64,000 nucleotides of DNA from Aspergillus flavus. Lineage: Eukaryota > Ascomycota > Eurotiomycetes > Eurotiales > Aspergillaceae. Positions 45,701 to 58,996 of the stretch are shown here, one piece after another. The notes under the pieces were generated by a model. It ran no database searches. It was given only the letters and a program-made list of their open reading frames with translations, and had not been told where the DNA came from. Position 1 is the first letter of the stretch. Each line of letters starts with the position of its first letter. The position numbers and the translations under genes are program-made. The stretch covers positions 2,170,001 to 2,234,000 of the forward strand of contig NC_092408.1 in NCBI RefSeq assembly GCF_009017415.1. The letters are read 5' to 3'.

Positions 45701-46650
45701 TCCAGTCACTTGACAAGGTGCGCCGAGAGATCGAAAGCGTCAAACGTGATATGGGCGTCGCGCAAGGTTCCACTACGAGCACGATCCGTCGATCACTAAA
45801 CGCGGCAAAACATGCGACAGTGGGACATAAATCAAGTAAACATTTGCATGCGCCGGGCCACCTTCGCGCCGGAGTTTCGATGCCCAACAATCTGGCAGCT
45901 GCCGAAGCCTCACCTTTCCTATACCACGACATTGAAGTGGTCCTGCAATCCCTGAATCGAAAATGGGACGCGGAGGTTTCTCGCCTACGTCGTTATCTAT
46001 TTCGAAACTTCAACGTAGCCAATGGGCTTGAGGTTGAAACTGCTGCGCTTGATGGCGACGATGCTGCCAGTGACGGGCGTCCCAACACGGCAGCGAGCCT
46101 TGCGACAATGCTGGACAACCTCAAGCTTGACGTAACAGTATCCGAAAAGGAAGTCCAGCCGAGGCCGCAGACAAATACACAACCGTCGCCAAAGGCAAGC
46201 GCGCCCAGCGAAGCAAGCCATCTAGACATTTTCCGAAGTCTCGACACGGAAACTAACATACAAATCGAGCCCAAAGTGCGCCCACAGACAGCTCCTTTCT
46301 CTTTTGAGTATGCACCTCAGATTCTACCGTCTGATTACGCCAGTTCTAGTGGGCCTTCGTCATGGCTAGCAGTGCCGGTTCCTTCTATGCCATCCGTCCT
46401 CAATAAATCCAGCAGTGTTCGCAGTGCCCGCAGCTCCAGCACTGTTTCTACCAGTGCGGGTACAGCTGCGAGTGCCCGCAGTTCATATGGTACAACGTCC
46501 TCGACGCTAAGGGGATTTCTTAAGGGAGGCGCCTCAAAAGAGCGCAGACGGGCGGAAAAAATGAAACCCGCAGCTGTTTGCGTTTCTCGTGACAGGCCGC
46601 CGACGCTGAAATGGTCGCCACCCAAACTTGACCTAGGGGACTTTCGATAG
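42718..46650 (+). CDS. Large PH-like and leucine-rich-repeat protein
   Basis: A single uninterrupted frame of 1310 residues from ATG 42718 (MADSSLGKKERRKS); the frame is open further up, but only without an ATG. Order: basic Ser-rich region (1-140), a PH-like module at about 145-310 (GSVILHHGEIQTTGGMWRKK, YLVLTDTHLVRLKSQ, ending LQELNLWMVGIRSAAEL), a second PH-like or linker region to ~500, then a leucine-rich-repeat array from about 585 to 1000 with repeated L-x-x-L-x-L-x-x-N/C-x-L units of RNase-inhibitor type. A helical segment follows at ~1075 (VVLQSLNRKWDAEVSRLRRY) and a Ser-rich disordered tail. The layout recalls CARMIL-like or fungal PH-LRR scaffold proteins at the plasma membrane, perhaps linked to actin; this is inference. 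Confidence 0.85.
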   Translation: MADSSLGKKERRKSLSVFSPSTTSSLSGLGTHDRSPSDDAQVVKKKRRNSGFFGGRNPSPPGPSHGLWRPGTADTNAAAYTAAMPNGAFEASRPRRKSMQKKRASVFGSLRSFHSFEDDDRSLGRSKGSPSMDDDEASDSRQGIGSVILHHGEIQTTGGMWRKKSQYLVLTDTHLVRLKSQSKAADMFPSIPPSFARSGPSNRQSITSISSLGDPQLSTTSDSAAGIPLNSIVAVYMLDDGKPSSTVEVAYLDERAHKAAFIQMQTPDLQELNLWMVGIRSAAELIRQGNPLPFDQRSIEYVVRMLEYERDYDPETFRIFRVIQMASSKSPARTSSEDLTKLSPTGCYLALGSHKLHLIPLHKASNRGSAVSLSDLDNTTTFGLMNLTCLSMEWGDDSLHLTFRIPLCKPFSVFLASVHSLEVAFWIRQQTEFLRPLWVRQPYEFIVPRDLGNESNFPPVDLNEDYGCFDRTLVAYSASYDVDTSNIRYTIDVQCDDAPCFKLLPPASPSRRKYTALELVAVLRALRYNESFRSISFSGVSLDALQGLRDYHGLDKDMLLSRAGAPVHITGQESLSVLSQEIRALTLKSNWLRRLDFSYTLSRTPKSDNESHDPGCGIPEAIFPICRRELTSVDWVVLNGIKLGDSDLDYLVDAASQGASQMRALEVGNCGLSVHDLDLLLSTTVAQAHTLEAINISGVQGRLSPDILQQYLGYFKRVKKLDLSRISRTSGPDPLITAETLINWQLEELSLSRTKVNRETVDAIATYLASDRSRGLRVLRLDQCGLTGQDVAILLHSSVVPDCARDLHLHVNENRLDLGCSFLFDALAKSKSPPHLSMRMIDFKKEEQFQDLVEALRKNRSLKYLDISKASLPYDAGPETCRALQLMFEENETLEDLDISGESAHLDVARFGIGLNLALTGLKKNKSLKVLRIEHQKLGLQGASTLASVLEENDCLREVYCENNDINLQSFTVLVNGLQRNKSLLSLSYMDRDRIQSLDKVRREIESVKRDMGVAQGSTTSTIRRSLNAAKHATVGHKSSKHLHAPGHLRAGVSMPNNLAAAEASPFLYHDIEVVLQSLNRKWDAEVSRLRRYLFRNFNVANGLEVETAALDGDDAASDGRPNTAASLATMLDNLKLDVTVSEKEVQPRPQTNTQPSPKASAPSEASHLDIFRSLDTETNIQIEPKVRPQTAPFSFEYAPQILPSDYASSSGPSSWLAVPVPSMPSVLNKSSSVRSARSSSTVSTSAGTAASARSSYGTTSSTLRGFLKGGASKERRRAEKMKPAAVCVSRDRPPTLKWSPPKLDLGDFR

Positions 46651-47922
46651 TCCTGCCACTCTTTCAAAGCCCATATAACAAGACGGGCTCTTCTCCTTCG
46701 CTTTTAAAATGAATCACGAAACCTGAGCCACGAGAACCATTGAAACACATTTTCGCTAGTCGAAAGATTTACCTACTCTAACTATCCCTATGGGATAACC
46801 TCGAGCTTTCTCTCTTTCTCTCTCACCCTTTCTCTTCGTCCGAGTCGTCTCCTGACTTCGGTAACGCTTCTCAATCACACGCCTTTAAGCTTGAAGGATG
46901 GAAGCGGTTTGCTATCCATTCTAATTGCTTGGCGTCTCTCATATTCTTCTCCCTTTCCTCAATATACCTTGACGTCAGCTAGCTAGCGTTCGCTCTGGCC
47001 TGTCTCGGTTGTCTTTTTATCGCTTTTACCCTGATTTTTTTCCCCTTATCCGTCTGCCTCCGGAAAGGCAATCATCCAACCACTAAGAGACGTACTTGGA
47101 TTGACATTTGCAAGTTTGGCGTATCGGTTTGACGGCGTTCACCTCGTGCTATCTATCCAATTTGAGGGCTTATTCCTCTAGGTGTTTTTGTGAAGTCTAT
47201 CGGGAAATTTGTTGTTTTTTGAGTTTACTTGATGCTCTAATTGTTAATGTCATAGAACCTATCATCATCGGTCTTGAAGATTGAACCATGGGATTGAATT
47301 GGGCTATCGTTTGGGGGGGTTTTGTAGTATGGTGTTAGACTGGATATATAGCGATACTACGTATGTATGTATATATGTATATATTCTGTGAATATAGACG
47401 GATTCTGATTATGTTACTTGGCTGTGATTCATTTTGATGTTGGGTAGGTATGTTTCACTTACAGTTTGTCTCCCAAAAAAACACCTCTTGCAACTTCATC
47501 AAACTGGTAACCTGGGTGCCTTTCCTCAAGGCCCTTCGGTTACCTTCCATCACTTGGACCTCTCAACGCCATAGGTCTAGTATATAGATTGCGCTAAATG
47601 TGAGTAGATTAGGTGTCAAAGAACCGTAAGTAAAGTATATATCAACTAGGAAAAAAGCACAGCCAATCGTATACACAATGCTATCTAGAACCCAGACTCA
47701 CTACCCTGGGTGGGAACATCAAACAAACGCCATACAGGAAAGGTACAGGCCTAACGCCCTGGATGCAAACACTCCAATCCCACAATCATAAACCCTGGAG
47801 TTGGAGACAATATTGTACATAAGATCTTGAGAGGTATCTGCAGAACGGAGAAGAAATATTATAAAGTGGATGAAAGAATGGGGCGCATGACTACACCCTT
47901 GTTGATCCCCAAATTTGGCTGA
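46651..47922. other. Convergent intergenic region
   Basis: 1.27 kb between the PH-LRR stop and the PET127 stop. T/C-rich on the left and with a TATG/TATA-rich stretch at 47358-47392. No supportable gene. Confidence 0.5.
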
Positions 47923-50612
47923 TTAGGCTGAATCGTCCAGCACAACGATGCCATTCGCTTTGTCCAGCCTGTTTTCATTCCTGCGGTAGTCTCGTCCCTT
48001 CTTGCTGATCTCCCGTAGTCGCCGGATGTATACGTTGTTTGCGACATCTTGTTCATCCTCTCCTCGGCCTGTGAGAGCCTTCTCCCGACGTTTCTGACAT
48101 GCTGCATACAAGGCGTGTGCTTTTTCCCCTTTCAATTCGCTTAGTTCGTACTCGACATTCCATTCGTCGTATGTTTTCAAGTCGTTGGGCCGGTCAACGA
48201 TTCTACCGTTGACAAAGTTCTTGGTCACAAGAGTCATTGCAAGTAACTCGCGGCCATTGTTAGGAGCTTTCTCCGCGACTTCATTTTCAACCTCCGAAAT
48301 GAAAGCCTCGTCAAGTGGCGCTGATGAGTCATATTCCGCTTCATAATCGTCGGGGCCAACTTCTGATGATCTCGTCTCTTCATCAACTGACCTTTCTTGC
48401 TTATCAGAACTGCTTGATGGCTGAAGCTCTTCTTTACCATCCGTGGATGGTACGTCTTCTTCCTCGGAGGGAGCTAGATTCAAGACCCGTCGCTGATACG
48501 CATCAATTTCAGCCTGATTCCTGGTCTGGATAGAGTGGATCTCATCATCAGTGACGGGTTCGGCAAAGATGTACATGAACGGAGTTTGGGCGTCTCGGGT
48601 CTCAAAGTGAAGACGAATGGACCTTTCGGGGAACTTCGCCGTGACCTTGTCTAGAATTTTGTTCCACAATGCGAGACTCAGACGGAACTCTGTGTCACCC
48701 AATGCCGTGTCATACTGGCCATGTAGTGTTTGGTCCATTTCCGGTAAGCTGACGTACTGGAATCCAAAGATACGCTCAATGTTGTGAAAGGCAACGAAGA
48801 TACCATCCATACGGCCAATTCGCACCTGAAGAGAGTATTTTAGAAAAGCCGCTCGGATCATGTCGTAAAACTCGCGTTCGTAGGATTCAAATGCGCCGTA
48901 GCGGTTTTGAATTTCATAACCGAGACCACGTTCGAAGTTACGGGCGTCCATCCGAATGGAGACTACAGCCCTCGTTTTGAGATCGAACATGCCAGTTCCA
49001 GGAAGCCTGGGGTCATACGCATCCAACTGAGATCTCATGAGGAAATCACCAAGTGTAGAATAATGATAGGACTCGGGAATAGCCTGTTCCTCCTCGGCAG
49101 AGATCTTGTTCTCACTCGACCGCCTGTAGCGTTCGAAATCATCCTTCGGTAAGGTAAGGAGTTTCTCCATTGACTTTCCCAAGTTCATTAGAATATTGGC
49201 AGACTCAAACTCTTTGTCAGCGTCGATGGCATAAACCCCATCTTGGTACCGGAGAAACATGGCTGAAGGAGCACGCAGGAGACGTGTAAAGGATCTTAAT
49301 TTATCCGGAAAGCCCTGGGACAAGGTTCGAATATCAACTCCCCTCCATGCGGAAAGGAGATAATGAAAGTGTGACAACACGGAGGTCATGCTCGAAGATG
49401 ATCCTATGTACTTCTTTTTCTCCTTCACCGCTATATCCCGGAGCGTGTGGTCCTTGGAAGAGGTAATATAGTCCTTCAAAGCATCAAAATCGAATTCAGT
49501 GACGGGCATGATCTGGCCCAAGTAAGGGTCAAAGTTGTAGACGCGAGACCGGGGGTCTCGAAGATGGTAAACACCTGGGCTGGGACAAAAGGGTAAGCTT
49601 GGGCCCACTTTCAAGACAGGCACACGGGTTACTTACTTGAAAAGAACCCTTTCAAGGCCAAAAGAGAGTCGCGGAACGGGCGCTGTTTCAACATCCAGAG
49701 CTAGTGACAATTAGAGTGTGTTCGATGTAGGTAATTGGCAAGAATACGTACGATTCAACTGCAGGTCTTTCGATTCAACTTTGCCGGACTCCTTTGCGTA
49801 TATAGAGCTCATAACGAATGACAAGTTCTTTGGGCTTTCTTGTTCTCTTACACTTGTAGCTTTTGTTGAATCCAGGTGAGAAACGATCGATTGGAGTGAC
49901 GACTTGATACGAGATGTCTAACATTGTTTAGCGATACTAGTAATGCAGGGACCATAAGTTACGCTCACCGGATCTTCTTGGGTCGCTGCAGCGAGCTGTT
50001 CTTTCTGTTCTGAATGGTCTTTCGAGGCTTTCGTCTTTTGCTTCTCCTTGGCTAAGGCTCTCCGAGTTTTCATCGCGGACATCTTTCGAGCCTTCCCAGT
50101 AGCTTTCTTTGATCCCTTACCAGCAGTATGCACCGACTGATCCTTGGATGGCTCGCCATCCTCGGCGGGCGAGGTAGTGTCATCGTCACTTTTGGTGGTA
50201 GCAGCTTCATCATCGCGAGCACTAGATGTCGACTTGAGGCTATTGAGTCTCTTTTTGTGCTTTGAATGTTCGCCAGGAGATCGGCTCTTCTGGTCCTTCT
50301 GCGGCGGTGGGCTCTTTTCATCAAAGCAAATCAGTCAGTGTACATACGCCATAGGGATTGGACGAAGGATGACATAAAGTAAACAGTCGAATTGCAAGAC
50401 GTATGATCCAGAGATGATCGTACCTTTTCTAGAGCCGACAAACTCTCTGAGATAACGCGAGCGGATGCGTCTTCGATGCCTGAGTTTGCGCGATATGGAG
50501 TGTTGGAGTACAGGCGGAGCCTAGTGCGACCTCCGAGCCTCTGGGCTAAACAGGAGATGCAGACATGTTCGCGGAGAGGGTCTGAAACAGACCGCAGGGA
50601 AGCCCGGAGCAT
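47923..50612 (-). CDS. pet127: Mitochondrial RNA-processing protein PET127 homologue
   Basis: Pet127 is a mitochondrial membrane-associated protein that in yeast controls 5'-end processing and stability of mitochondrial RNAs. There are five exons on the minus strand: 50612-50424, 50313-49969, 49917-49752, 49700-49637 and 49579-47923, giving 806 residues, with phases 0, 0, 1 and 2. For intron 4 the acceptor GTCCCAG (49580) was chosen because it gives VLFNPGVYHLRDPRSRVYNFDPYL, matching the family core. The N-terminus is R/S-rich and fits a mitochondrial targeting peptide. Residues ~65-180 are K/E/S-rich low complexity. Core motifs include AWRGVDIRTLSQGFPD, MFDLKTRAVVSIRMDARN and MDGIFVAFHNIERIFGFQYV. 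The C-terminal third is acidic, then basic. It is divergent from ADE5,7. Confidence 0.92.
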
Positions 50613-51726
50613 TCAGTTCAAGTGTTTCGGAACAGCCTGCAAAGCAGTGAGCACTAGTATTTTATCAATTGATAAGAGCTGATGGTAAGTGTTGATGCTC
50701 GAAAGTTGAAAAGCTTGAACAGCTTCATCACATTTGCTCTTTTTTTTATTTTTCTGCCGTACAGCTTCTCACCGCTCAAGAGGCGACAAGCAGCCTGGCG
50801 GTAAGGATCAATTTGAAATAATATTGTATGTACAGTACATTACGATAGTGACAGAAACATGCCATACGTATCACGTGTGGGACAATCAAGCGCGATTCTG
50901 TTCATTTTACTTATTCCTTTTTTTTTTCTTTTTACTTTTTGTTTCTGATACTTGTTCAATCGCTTTCTTCCTTGGCTATATGCTGAATACATTTAAGTAT
51001 CCTAAATAACAAGAAGTATATGATATTCATTCGGTGCCGAACCCTTATCGGACATGCCCCATCTCTCCAGATTTTATTTAGTTCTAGTCTTTACACTGAT
51101 AACAAAACATTCATATACAAACAGATAAATAGAACATGTATATGTATTCTCGTACGGGGAGAGAGTATCTCTGAATCGAAATTTTTTTTTAAAAAAAAAA
51201 AGAAAAAGAAAAAGAAAAAAAAAGAAAGATAACGCAAAGCATTAGAAGGATAATAGGAAAAAAAGAAAGAAAAAAAGAAAAAACTAAACCAGGACTAATA
51301 AAATACACTCATCTAATATCCAAATCCGGGGTCGGAGAAAAAGACGCCCCGCCGTCCCGCCAGCAGAAAAAAAAAGGTGCGGTGACTCTAACTCCCTCGA
51401 GAACTCAAAAGATTTGGTTCTTCCCTAAGCGATACACCTTCTATACATGCAGCTTGCTCTCAAGTTGACTCTCTAGTGAGGTGAGTACCGGTCCTGATAC
51501 AATCGTGTGTTTGTTGAGGTTTTTTGGGTATTGGAACTTCAGAATGATAAAGAGAGGGGCACTCCTACTTTTTTCTATACTATGAACTTGCCCCTCCATT
51601 CTCTCCGCCCCGAGGAGCCATCCACCATATTCATTACCTCCCTGCAATGCTATTCTCGTGTGGGTAGGATATTCAGTTCCTAATGTTCCCCTTCGATTAG
51701 GTTTACTCGAGAACACTGCACTCGAA
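50613..51726. promoter_or_regulatory. Divergent intergenic region PET127 / ADE5,7
   Basis: 1.1 kb between starts. It contains T-rich tracts, an A/G homopurine run at 51190-51230 and two TGACTC hexamers (51383-51388 and 51466-51471) upstream of ADE5,7. TGACTC is the yeast Bas1/Gcn4 core; relevance in this fungus is uncertain. Confidence 0.4.
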
Positions 51727-54293
51727 ATGTCCCAAGAACAGTTGCGCGTCCTCATCGTCGGCAACGGCGGCCGCGAACATGCCCTGGCTTGGAAGCTAAG
51801 TCAATCCCCTCGGGTCGAAATCGTCTATGTCGCCCCAGGTAATGGTGGAACTGGTTCGGGGGCTACTAGCAAGATTACAAATGCCAACGTCAAGGGCAAT
51901 GACTACCCTGGCCTAGTGGCTTTTGCTCAAAAGAACGGAGTCAATTTGGTGGTTCCGGGACCGGAAGCCCCTCTTGTGGATGGCATCCAAGGATATTTCC
52001 AAGCAGGTGGGAAGATCCTCAATTACAAACAAGACAGGCGAGATGTTGACATTTCGACAAAGTCGGTATTAGGTGCTTTGGCCCTTCCAAGGCCGCTGCG
52101 CGCATGGAGGGCTCCAAGGCCTTCTCCAAGGATTTCATGAAGCGTCATAACATTCCCACGGCTGCGTACGAGAACTTCCGCGAGTATGAGCCTGCCCGTC
52201 AATACATTGACTCCATTTCCCACAATGTTGTCATCAAGGCAGATGGTCTGGCTGGTGGTAAGGGCGTTGTTATCCCGCAGACCAAGGAGGAGGCCCACCA
52301 AGCACTCCGCGAAATGATGTTGGACCGCCAGTTCGGCGATGCCGGTAACGAGGTTGTTATCGAAGAGTACCTCGAGGGTGATGAGCTCAGTGTTCTCACC
52401 TTCAGTGACGGCTACACCATCCGTTCCCTCCCTCCTGCGCAGGATCACAAGCGTATCTTCGACGGTGACCAGGGTCCCAACACCGGCGGTATGGGCTGCT
52501 ACGCTCCTACCCCAATCTCTTCTAAGGAAGTCCTTGAGGAGATCGACCGCACCATTGTGCAGCCTTCAGTTGACGGCATGAGGAGAGATGGTTTGTCATT
52601 ACACATTGGCCACAGAATTGTACCAATAGAGCGCTAACCACTTCAAGGCTTTCCCTTCGTGGGTATCCTCTTCACCGGTCTTATGATGACGAAGAATGGC
52701 CCTAAGGTCCTCGAATATAATGTTAGAGGTGGAGACCCGGAGACTCAGACTCTCCTGCCCCTGCTCAGTGATGACACTGATCTGGCGGAGATCATGGTTG
52801 CTTGTACCGAACACTGGCTCGACGGTGTCTCCATCAACGTCAAGCCCGACTTCTCAACCACCGTCATCGCCGTGGCGGGTGGATACCCTGGATCTTATGC
52901 TAAGGGCAAAGCCATCACCCTTGACCCGGTTCCAGAGGACACCTTGATCTTCCATGCTGGAACCACACTCGTTGGCAACGAACTCCAGACCTTCGGTGGT
53001 CGGGTCATTGCTTCCACCGCTACAGCATCGAGTCTCGAGGAGGCTGTCCGCAAGAGCTATTCTGGCATTTCCACAATTCACTTTGAAGACATGTTCTACC
53101 GTAAAGATATCGCGCACCGCGCCTTCAGGCAAAGAGATGCTGTTGCATCCCAGAAGGAGTCTCTCACCTATGCCTCTGCCGGTGTTTCCATTGACGCTGG
53201 CAATGACCTCGTCAACCAGATTAAGAGCTCTGTTGCCCAGACCAAGCGTCCTGGTACAGATGCGGTGATCGGTGGCTTCGGAGGCCTCTTTTCTCTTGCT
53301 GCTGCCAACTCTGCCTACCACCCTCACTCCCCTACATTGATCGGAGCCATCGATGGTGTTGGGACCAAACTCAAGATCGCACACACCGTGGGAGTCCACG
53401 ACACGGTGGGTATTGACCTTGTAGCCATGAACGTCAACGACCTGGTCGTCCAAGGCGCAGAGCCCCTATTCTTCCTCGACTGCTATTCTTGTGGTAAATT
53501 GGACGTCAACACGGCCTCCGCCTTCGTCACTGGTGTTGCCAACGGTTGTGTGCAGGCCGGATGTGCTCTCATTGGTGGTGAGACTGCCGAAATGCCTGGC
53601 CTCTTCATTGACGACACCTATGATGCTGTGGGTGCTGCCGTGGGTGCGATTAACACTACTGGAGACAATGCTCGTACTATTCTTCCGGAAACCTCCGCTA
53701 TGCAAGATGGTGATGTTCTCCTCGCCTTGGCTTCCTCCGGTCCTCATTCGAACGGGTACTCTCTCGTCCGGAAGATCGTGGAACGCTCTGGATTGAGTTA
53801 CAACGACCCAGCTCCTTTCTCGATGCCTTTCAGCGACGAACCTCTTTCCCTCGGCCGTGCCCTCCTTACCCCAACCCGCATTTACGTGAAGCCTCTTCTG
53901 AAAGCGCTCTCCATTCCCTCCAGCAACAAGACTACCGGCCACTTCTCGTCAGCCATTAAAGGTCTTGCCCACATCACTGGTGGTGGTCTGGTTGACAATG
54001 TGCCTCGTATGCTACCTTCGACGCTGACTGCGCATATCAACGTCTCTACCTGGCAGCTCCCGCCGGTTTTCGCCTGGCTTAAGAAGAACGGTAATGTCAC
54101 TGCCACTGAGATGGCGCGTGCGCTTAACTGCGGTGTGGGTATGATCATTGCTGTTGAGAAGGAGGCCGCGGCCGCAGTAAAGGATCTGCTGCAGAAGGAG
54201 GGAGAGACGGTCTACGAGGTCGGTGAACTCAAGGCCAAGAAAGAGGGAGAGGAGGGATGTATCCTCCAAGGATTGGAGACGTGGGACGCTTAG
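51727..54293 (+). CDS. Bifunctional purine biosynthesis protein ADE5,7 (GAR synthetase / AIR synthetase)
   Basis: The N-terminal half ligates glycine to phosphoribosylamine (GARS) and the C-terminal half closes the imidazole ring (AIRS), two cytosolic steps of de novo purine synthesis. Exons are 51727-52006, 52063-52590 and 52648-54293, for 817 residues. The second exon was started at the GACAAAG acceptor because it recreates QAVGIRCFGPSKAAARMEG. GARS motifs are VGNGGREHALAWKL, VVPGPEAPLVDG, KADGLAGGKGV, DQGPNTGGMGCYAP and EYNVRGGDPETQ. AIRS motifs are IGAIDGVGTKLKIA, GIDLVAMNVNDLVVQGAEPL, IGGETAEMPG, SSGPHSNGYSLVR and AHITGGGLVDN. Both active centres look complete. There is no fused GART domain, as usual in fungi. 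Confidence 0.97.
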
Positions 54294-55265
54294 ATGCACT
54301 GTTGTATCTTCATTTAGTGATATGTGATGATTTACTCTCCGGCTTTTTTCTTTTCTTTTTTTCCCCCTGATGTTTTATCTTCTTATTACTGCCACATGTG
54401 CGACGATGGACGAACTCAAGACCAAAGCAGATGAGAATTATAAAAGTGAACAGACTATGCATACGTCAGTCTATATAGATGTTAGACTAACTCGATGACC
54501 TTTGTCCAATCTCTATTGAGGCACCTAGCCCATCAACAATATCAGACAAGCCCGCTATACATACAGCTTTCTTACTAACGGGGCCCAGACTGGTCTGTAG
54601 ACGGCGATGACATCATGTTTTGTACAACAATGGCTTGTGTTCTTGAGCCGCAAACGACCTACCAGTGGTATGTCTACTGCTTTGTGGCCGGAGTTCGCCG
54701 TAGATGATACGGAGCTGTTTGTGGGGTCTACATAGGCCTCATGAAGCAAAACTCGACGATCGTGACCAGGCGTAGTCAATTTGAAGTTGAGCCCCGTGTG
54801 AACCGGGCCAGAATAATAATGTTTTAACAGCATTCTAGAATCGTAGCCAGCCCGGAGGCGAGAATTGTTTAGGGGAAAAAAGGCCCAGTATGGAAATAAG
54901 GATTCAAACACGAGCGTAGAACTATATGAAATAGAGCTTTCACCCCTCCGTCCACATGACCCATGTACATCCTTCGCTTACGTCTCTCTTCCCCTTCTTG
55001 CTTTCAGGAACAACTTACTGTCGGCGAAAGCGCCCGCATCGAGCGACAAGCGTCCCAAAGAAACCATCTCTATTCCACAACTAAAACAAAGTTCCTTTTT
55101 CAGGCGATCTTCCTCCTAGTGCGAGTCAGAGAGGCCCGCATGTCGCCAGTCTCCGTTTGATATTTTAATACAGGAAAATACGACGAAACAGACTAATCAT
55201 GCGCAAGAGCTGCGACAGGGAGTCAGTAAGAGTTGGTTCAAGGAAGCATGCGGGTTGACTATACC
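54294..55265. other. Convergent intergenic region ADE5,7 / actin
   Basis: 972 bp between the two stops. A 118-codon minus-strand frame at 54555-54911 lacks an ATG at its start and has no recognisable motif. It is treated as chance; the rest fits 3' UTRs. Confidence 0.5.
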
Positions 55266-57052
<1,787 letters not shown>

Positions 57053-58932
57053 GATGACTGAATAGGATTACTACGAGGGGGGAGAATAAAAAAAGGAAAC
57101 GAGAAGGGGAAGAACTATTAAAAAAAGGGTGGGAAAATAGGGACGAGAAAGAGGAGAGAATAAGGTGGTGATGAAGGTCAAGTTGAGTGAGTGAGTGAGA
57201 GAGGGAGAGAGTAACAAGTGTGGTGGAAGTAAGTTGGTTGAGGTGTGGGTGGAGGAGGAGAGACGGAGCAGGATTACTGGTCGAGCGTATTTAGTAAGAA
57301 AAGCAGGTAGTCGCAGAAAAGGGAAGGGGGGGGGAGAGGAGAGGAAAAGGAGAGGTTGGCGGTAAAATTTAGGTATTAGGGGGGTAAAGGGAAGTGAGTG
57401 GCCTTAGAGACGGAGCATGCTAGGTGAGCGTATGTGGGTAAGCCTAAATTGGACTATACGGGACTACGCTGTTCTATGATTAGGCGGCAAATAGGGGTTT
57501 TTTTTGTGGTGCCGTTGGGCCCGACTGCTGTCACCGCCACACTGTATCAGTAATGGACCGTAATAGATTTCCGGTACGAACAACAGCGAGAGAGTTGGAA
57601 CAGGTGCAATCCATTCCATACTGATTTTATAAATTCTTCTTTTCTTTTTTGACTAAAAGGGAAAATAGATGCTGGTAGGGACGGTATATGATCCTTCCAT
57701 TCCTTCCACTATCTTTATTCCACAATAGTTTCGTCCTCGAATTTCATAGATCGTCATCTCCAAAGGTAAAAACCGTTCGGGAAGAATACCAGCTGAGGTG
57801 TCCTTTTTGTCCCTTGAACACTGCTGGATGGCAAAACCACTTGCGCATCCTCGTGGGGCAGATCCTGTGGATGTTTACGACTGGTTCAGCCCATAGCGTC
57901 CCGGCGAACAGGGTCACAAAAGTAATCAGGGTCGGCAATCACCATAAGCTCTAGACATGATGACGATGTCGAATTCCAGGCTTCCAGATTCTTTACTCCA
58001 TACGGGCACTCTGAACACTTGCCCCTCTTTTCTTTTACGTTCTTCTTGTGAATCACCTTTTGTCTAGGGTCCAGAAGTTTGTGGGGGGCTCTAAATGTCA
58101 GACTTATTGCTGATCTTCAACAAGGCTTTAAAAGGAGATAATTTAAACCCATTGAAGGTTTCATAGACGACGATACCAATGGCGGTCATACATATCCATG
58201 CGTTATCTTCCATTGCATGTGTGCGTACTGTGCTGCAATTCCTGCCTTACCGCCTTTTCATCCATTCAGATGAGATTCTCAAGAGCACCAATACCAGTGC
58301 CCAATTCCCGGGAGGAGTCGGTCGATCACTGTTGGATTATTTTCGTTATTACGGTCGTCATCCAGCAGCTACACAATGGACTGTCTGACAGTGTCCGCGG
58401 GGTTGACATTCCATCGCGGGGTAGTAGTAATGTGTGTATTGTGGTGCCACGAACATGCATTATGTAAGCAGGTGATCCGATCTATGTACTGTACTGTACT
58501 GTATTAGTAGTTATGTATAGTCTGGCAACGCAACTGTACATATACGAAGCTCCAGGACGCATTGCATGCCGGGGATTTCTAGATCCACTACAGGGCACTT
58601 TCCTCCGTATTCGTATTGTATGAGCGGATCTGCACGATGGCGAGGAAGGAGAATTATTATCTCAGGCCTACTAGTATATGATAACGATCAATCATAGCCA
58701 CCGCCCGCGGATTAAGATCTAGATACTAATACTATAATACTTACTTATGGAGGGGTAGATCCGGTACCTATCAGATTCCGGTTCCATCTCCGTATGAAGC
58801 AGAAGAGATAGCCCATTGTGGTCCATTTCTAAAGTAATCAATTCGAAATGCATTTCAGTTTGTTTTTGTTCGACATACAATGTTATATATCTACCTAAGG
58901 GTTTGTTGTGGTCGTACTGGGCAAGTGGCGGG

Positions 58933-58945
58933 GAAGATTCCTGAA
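58933..58945. promoter_or_regulatory. Perfect three-unit heat-shock element upstream of FES1
   Basis: GAA-GA-TTC-CT-GAA matches the HSF consensus GAAnnTTCnnGAA exactly and lies 227 bp before the FES1 ATG. A second two-unit site (GAATATTC, 58989-58996) is nearer the gene. Fes1 is an Hsp70 co-chaperone known as heat-inducible in yeast, so the site makes sense. Confidence 0.65.
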
Positions 58946-58988
58946 CCATCTGGACGCCGCATCGAGAACACCGCTAACTTGCCCCTCC

Positions 58989-58996
58989 GAATATTC
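58989..58996. promoter_or_regulatory. Two-unit heat-shock half-site cluster upstream of FES1
   Basis: GAATATTC equals GAAnnTTC, 176 bp before the FES1 ATG and 44 bp from the perfect element. On its own it would be weak evidence. Confidence 0.4.

Noticed and set aside
47358..47392. TATG/TATA-rich stretch as a possible regulatory switch or origin
   Set aside because: It is a simple-sequence tract in a convergent intergenic region without other supporting signals.
51181..51280. A/G-rich homopurine run as a possible transposon poly(A) tail
   Set aside because: No element sequence, target-site duplication or coding remnant flanks it; homopurine runs are common in these promoters.
51977..52062. 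Reading ADE5,7 through the first intron with a frame break, suggesting a pseudogene
   Set aside because: A 56-bp intron with donor GTGGGA and acceptor GACAAAG restores a perfect GARS sequence, so the gene is intact.
54555..54911. 118-codon minus-strand open frame between ADE5,7 and actin
   Set aside because: It begins with GTG rather than ATG, has no motif, and lies where both neighbours' 3' UTRs are expected.
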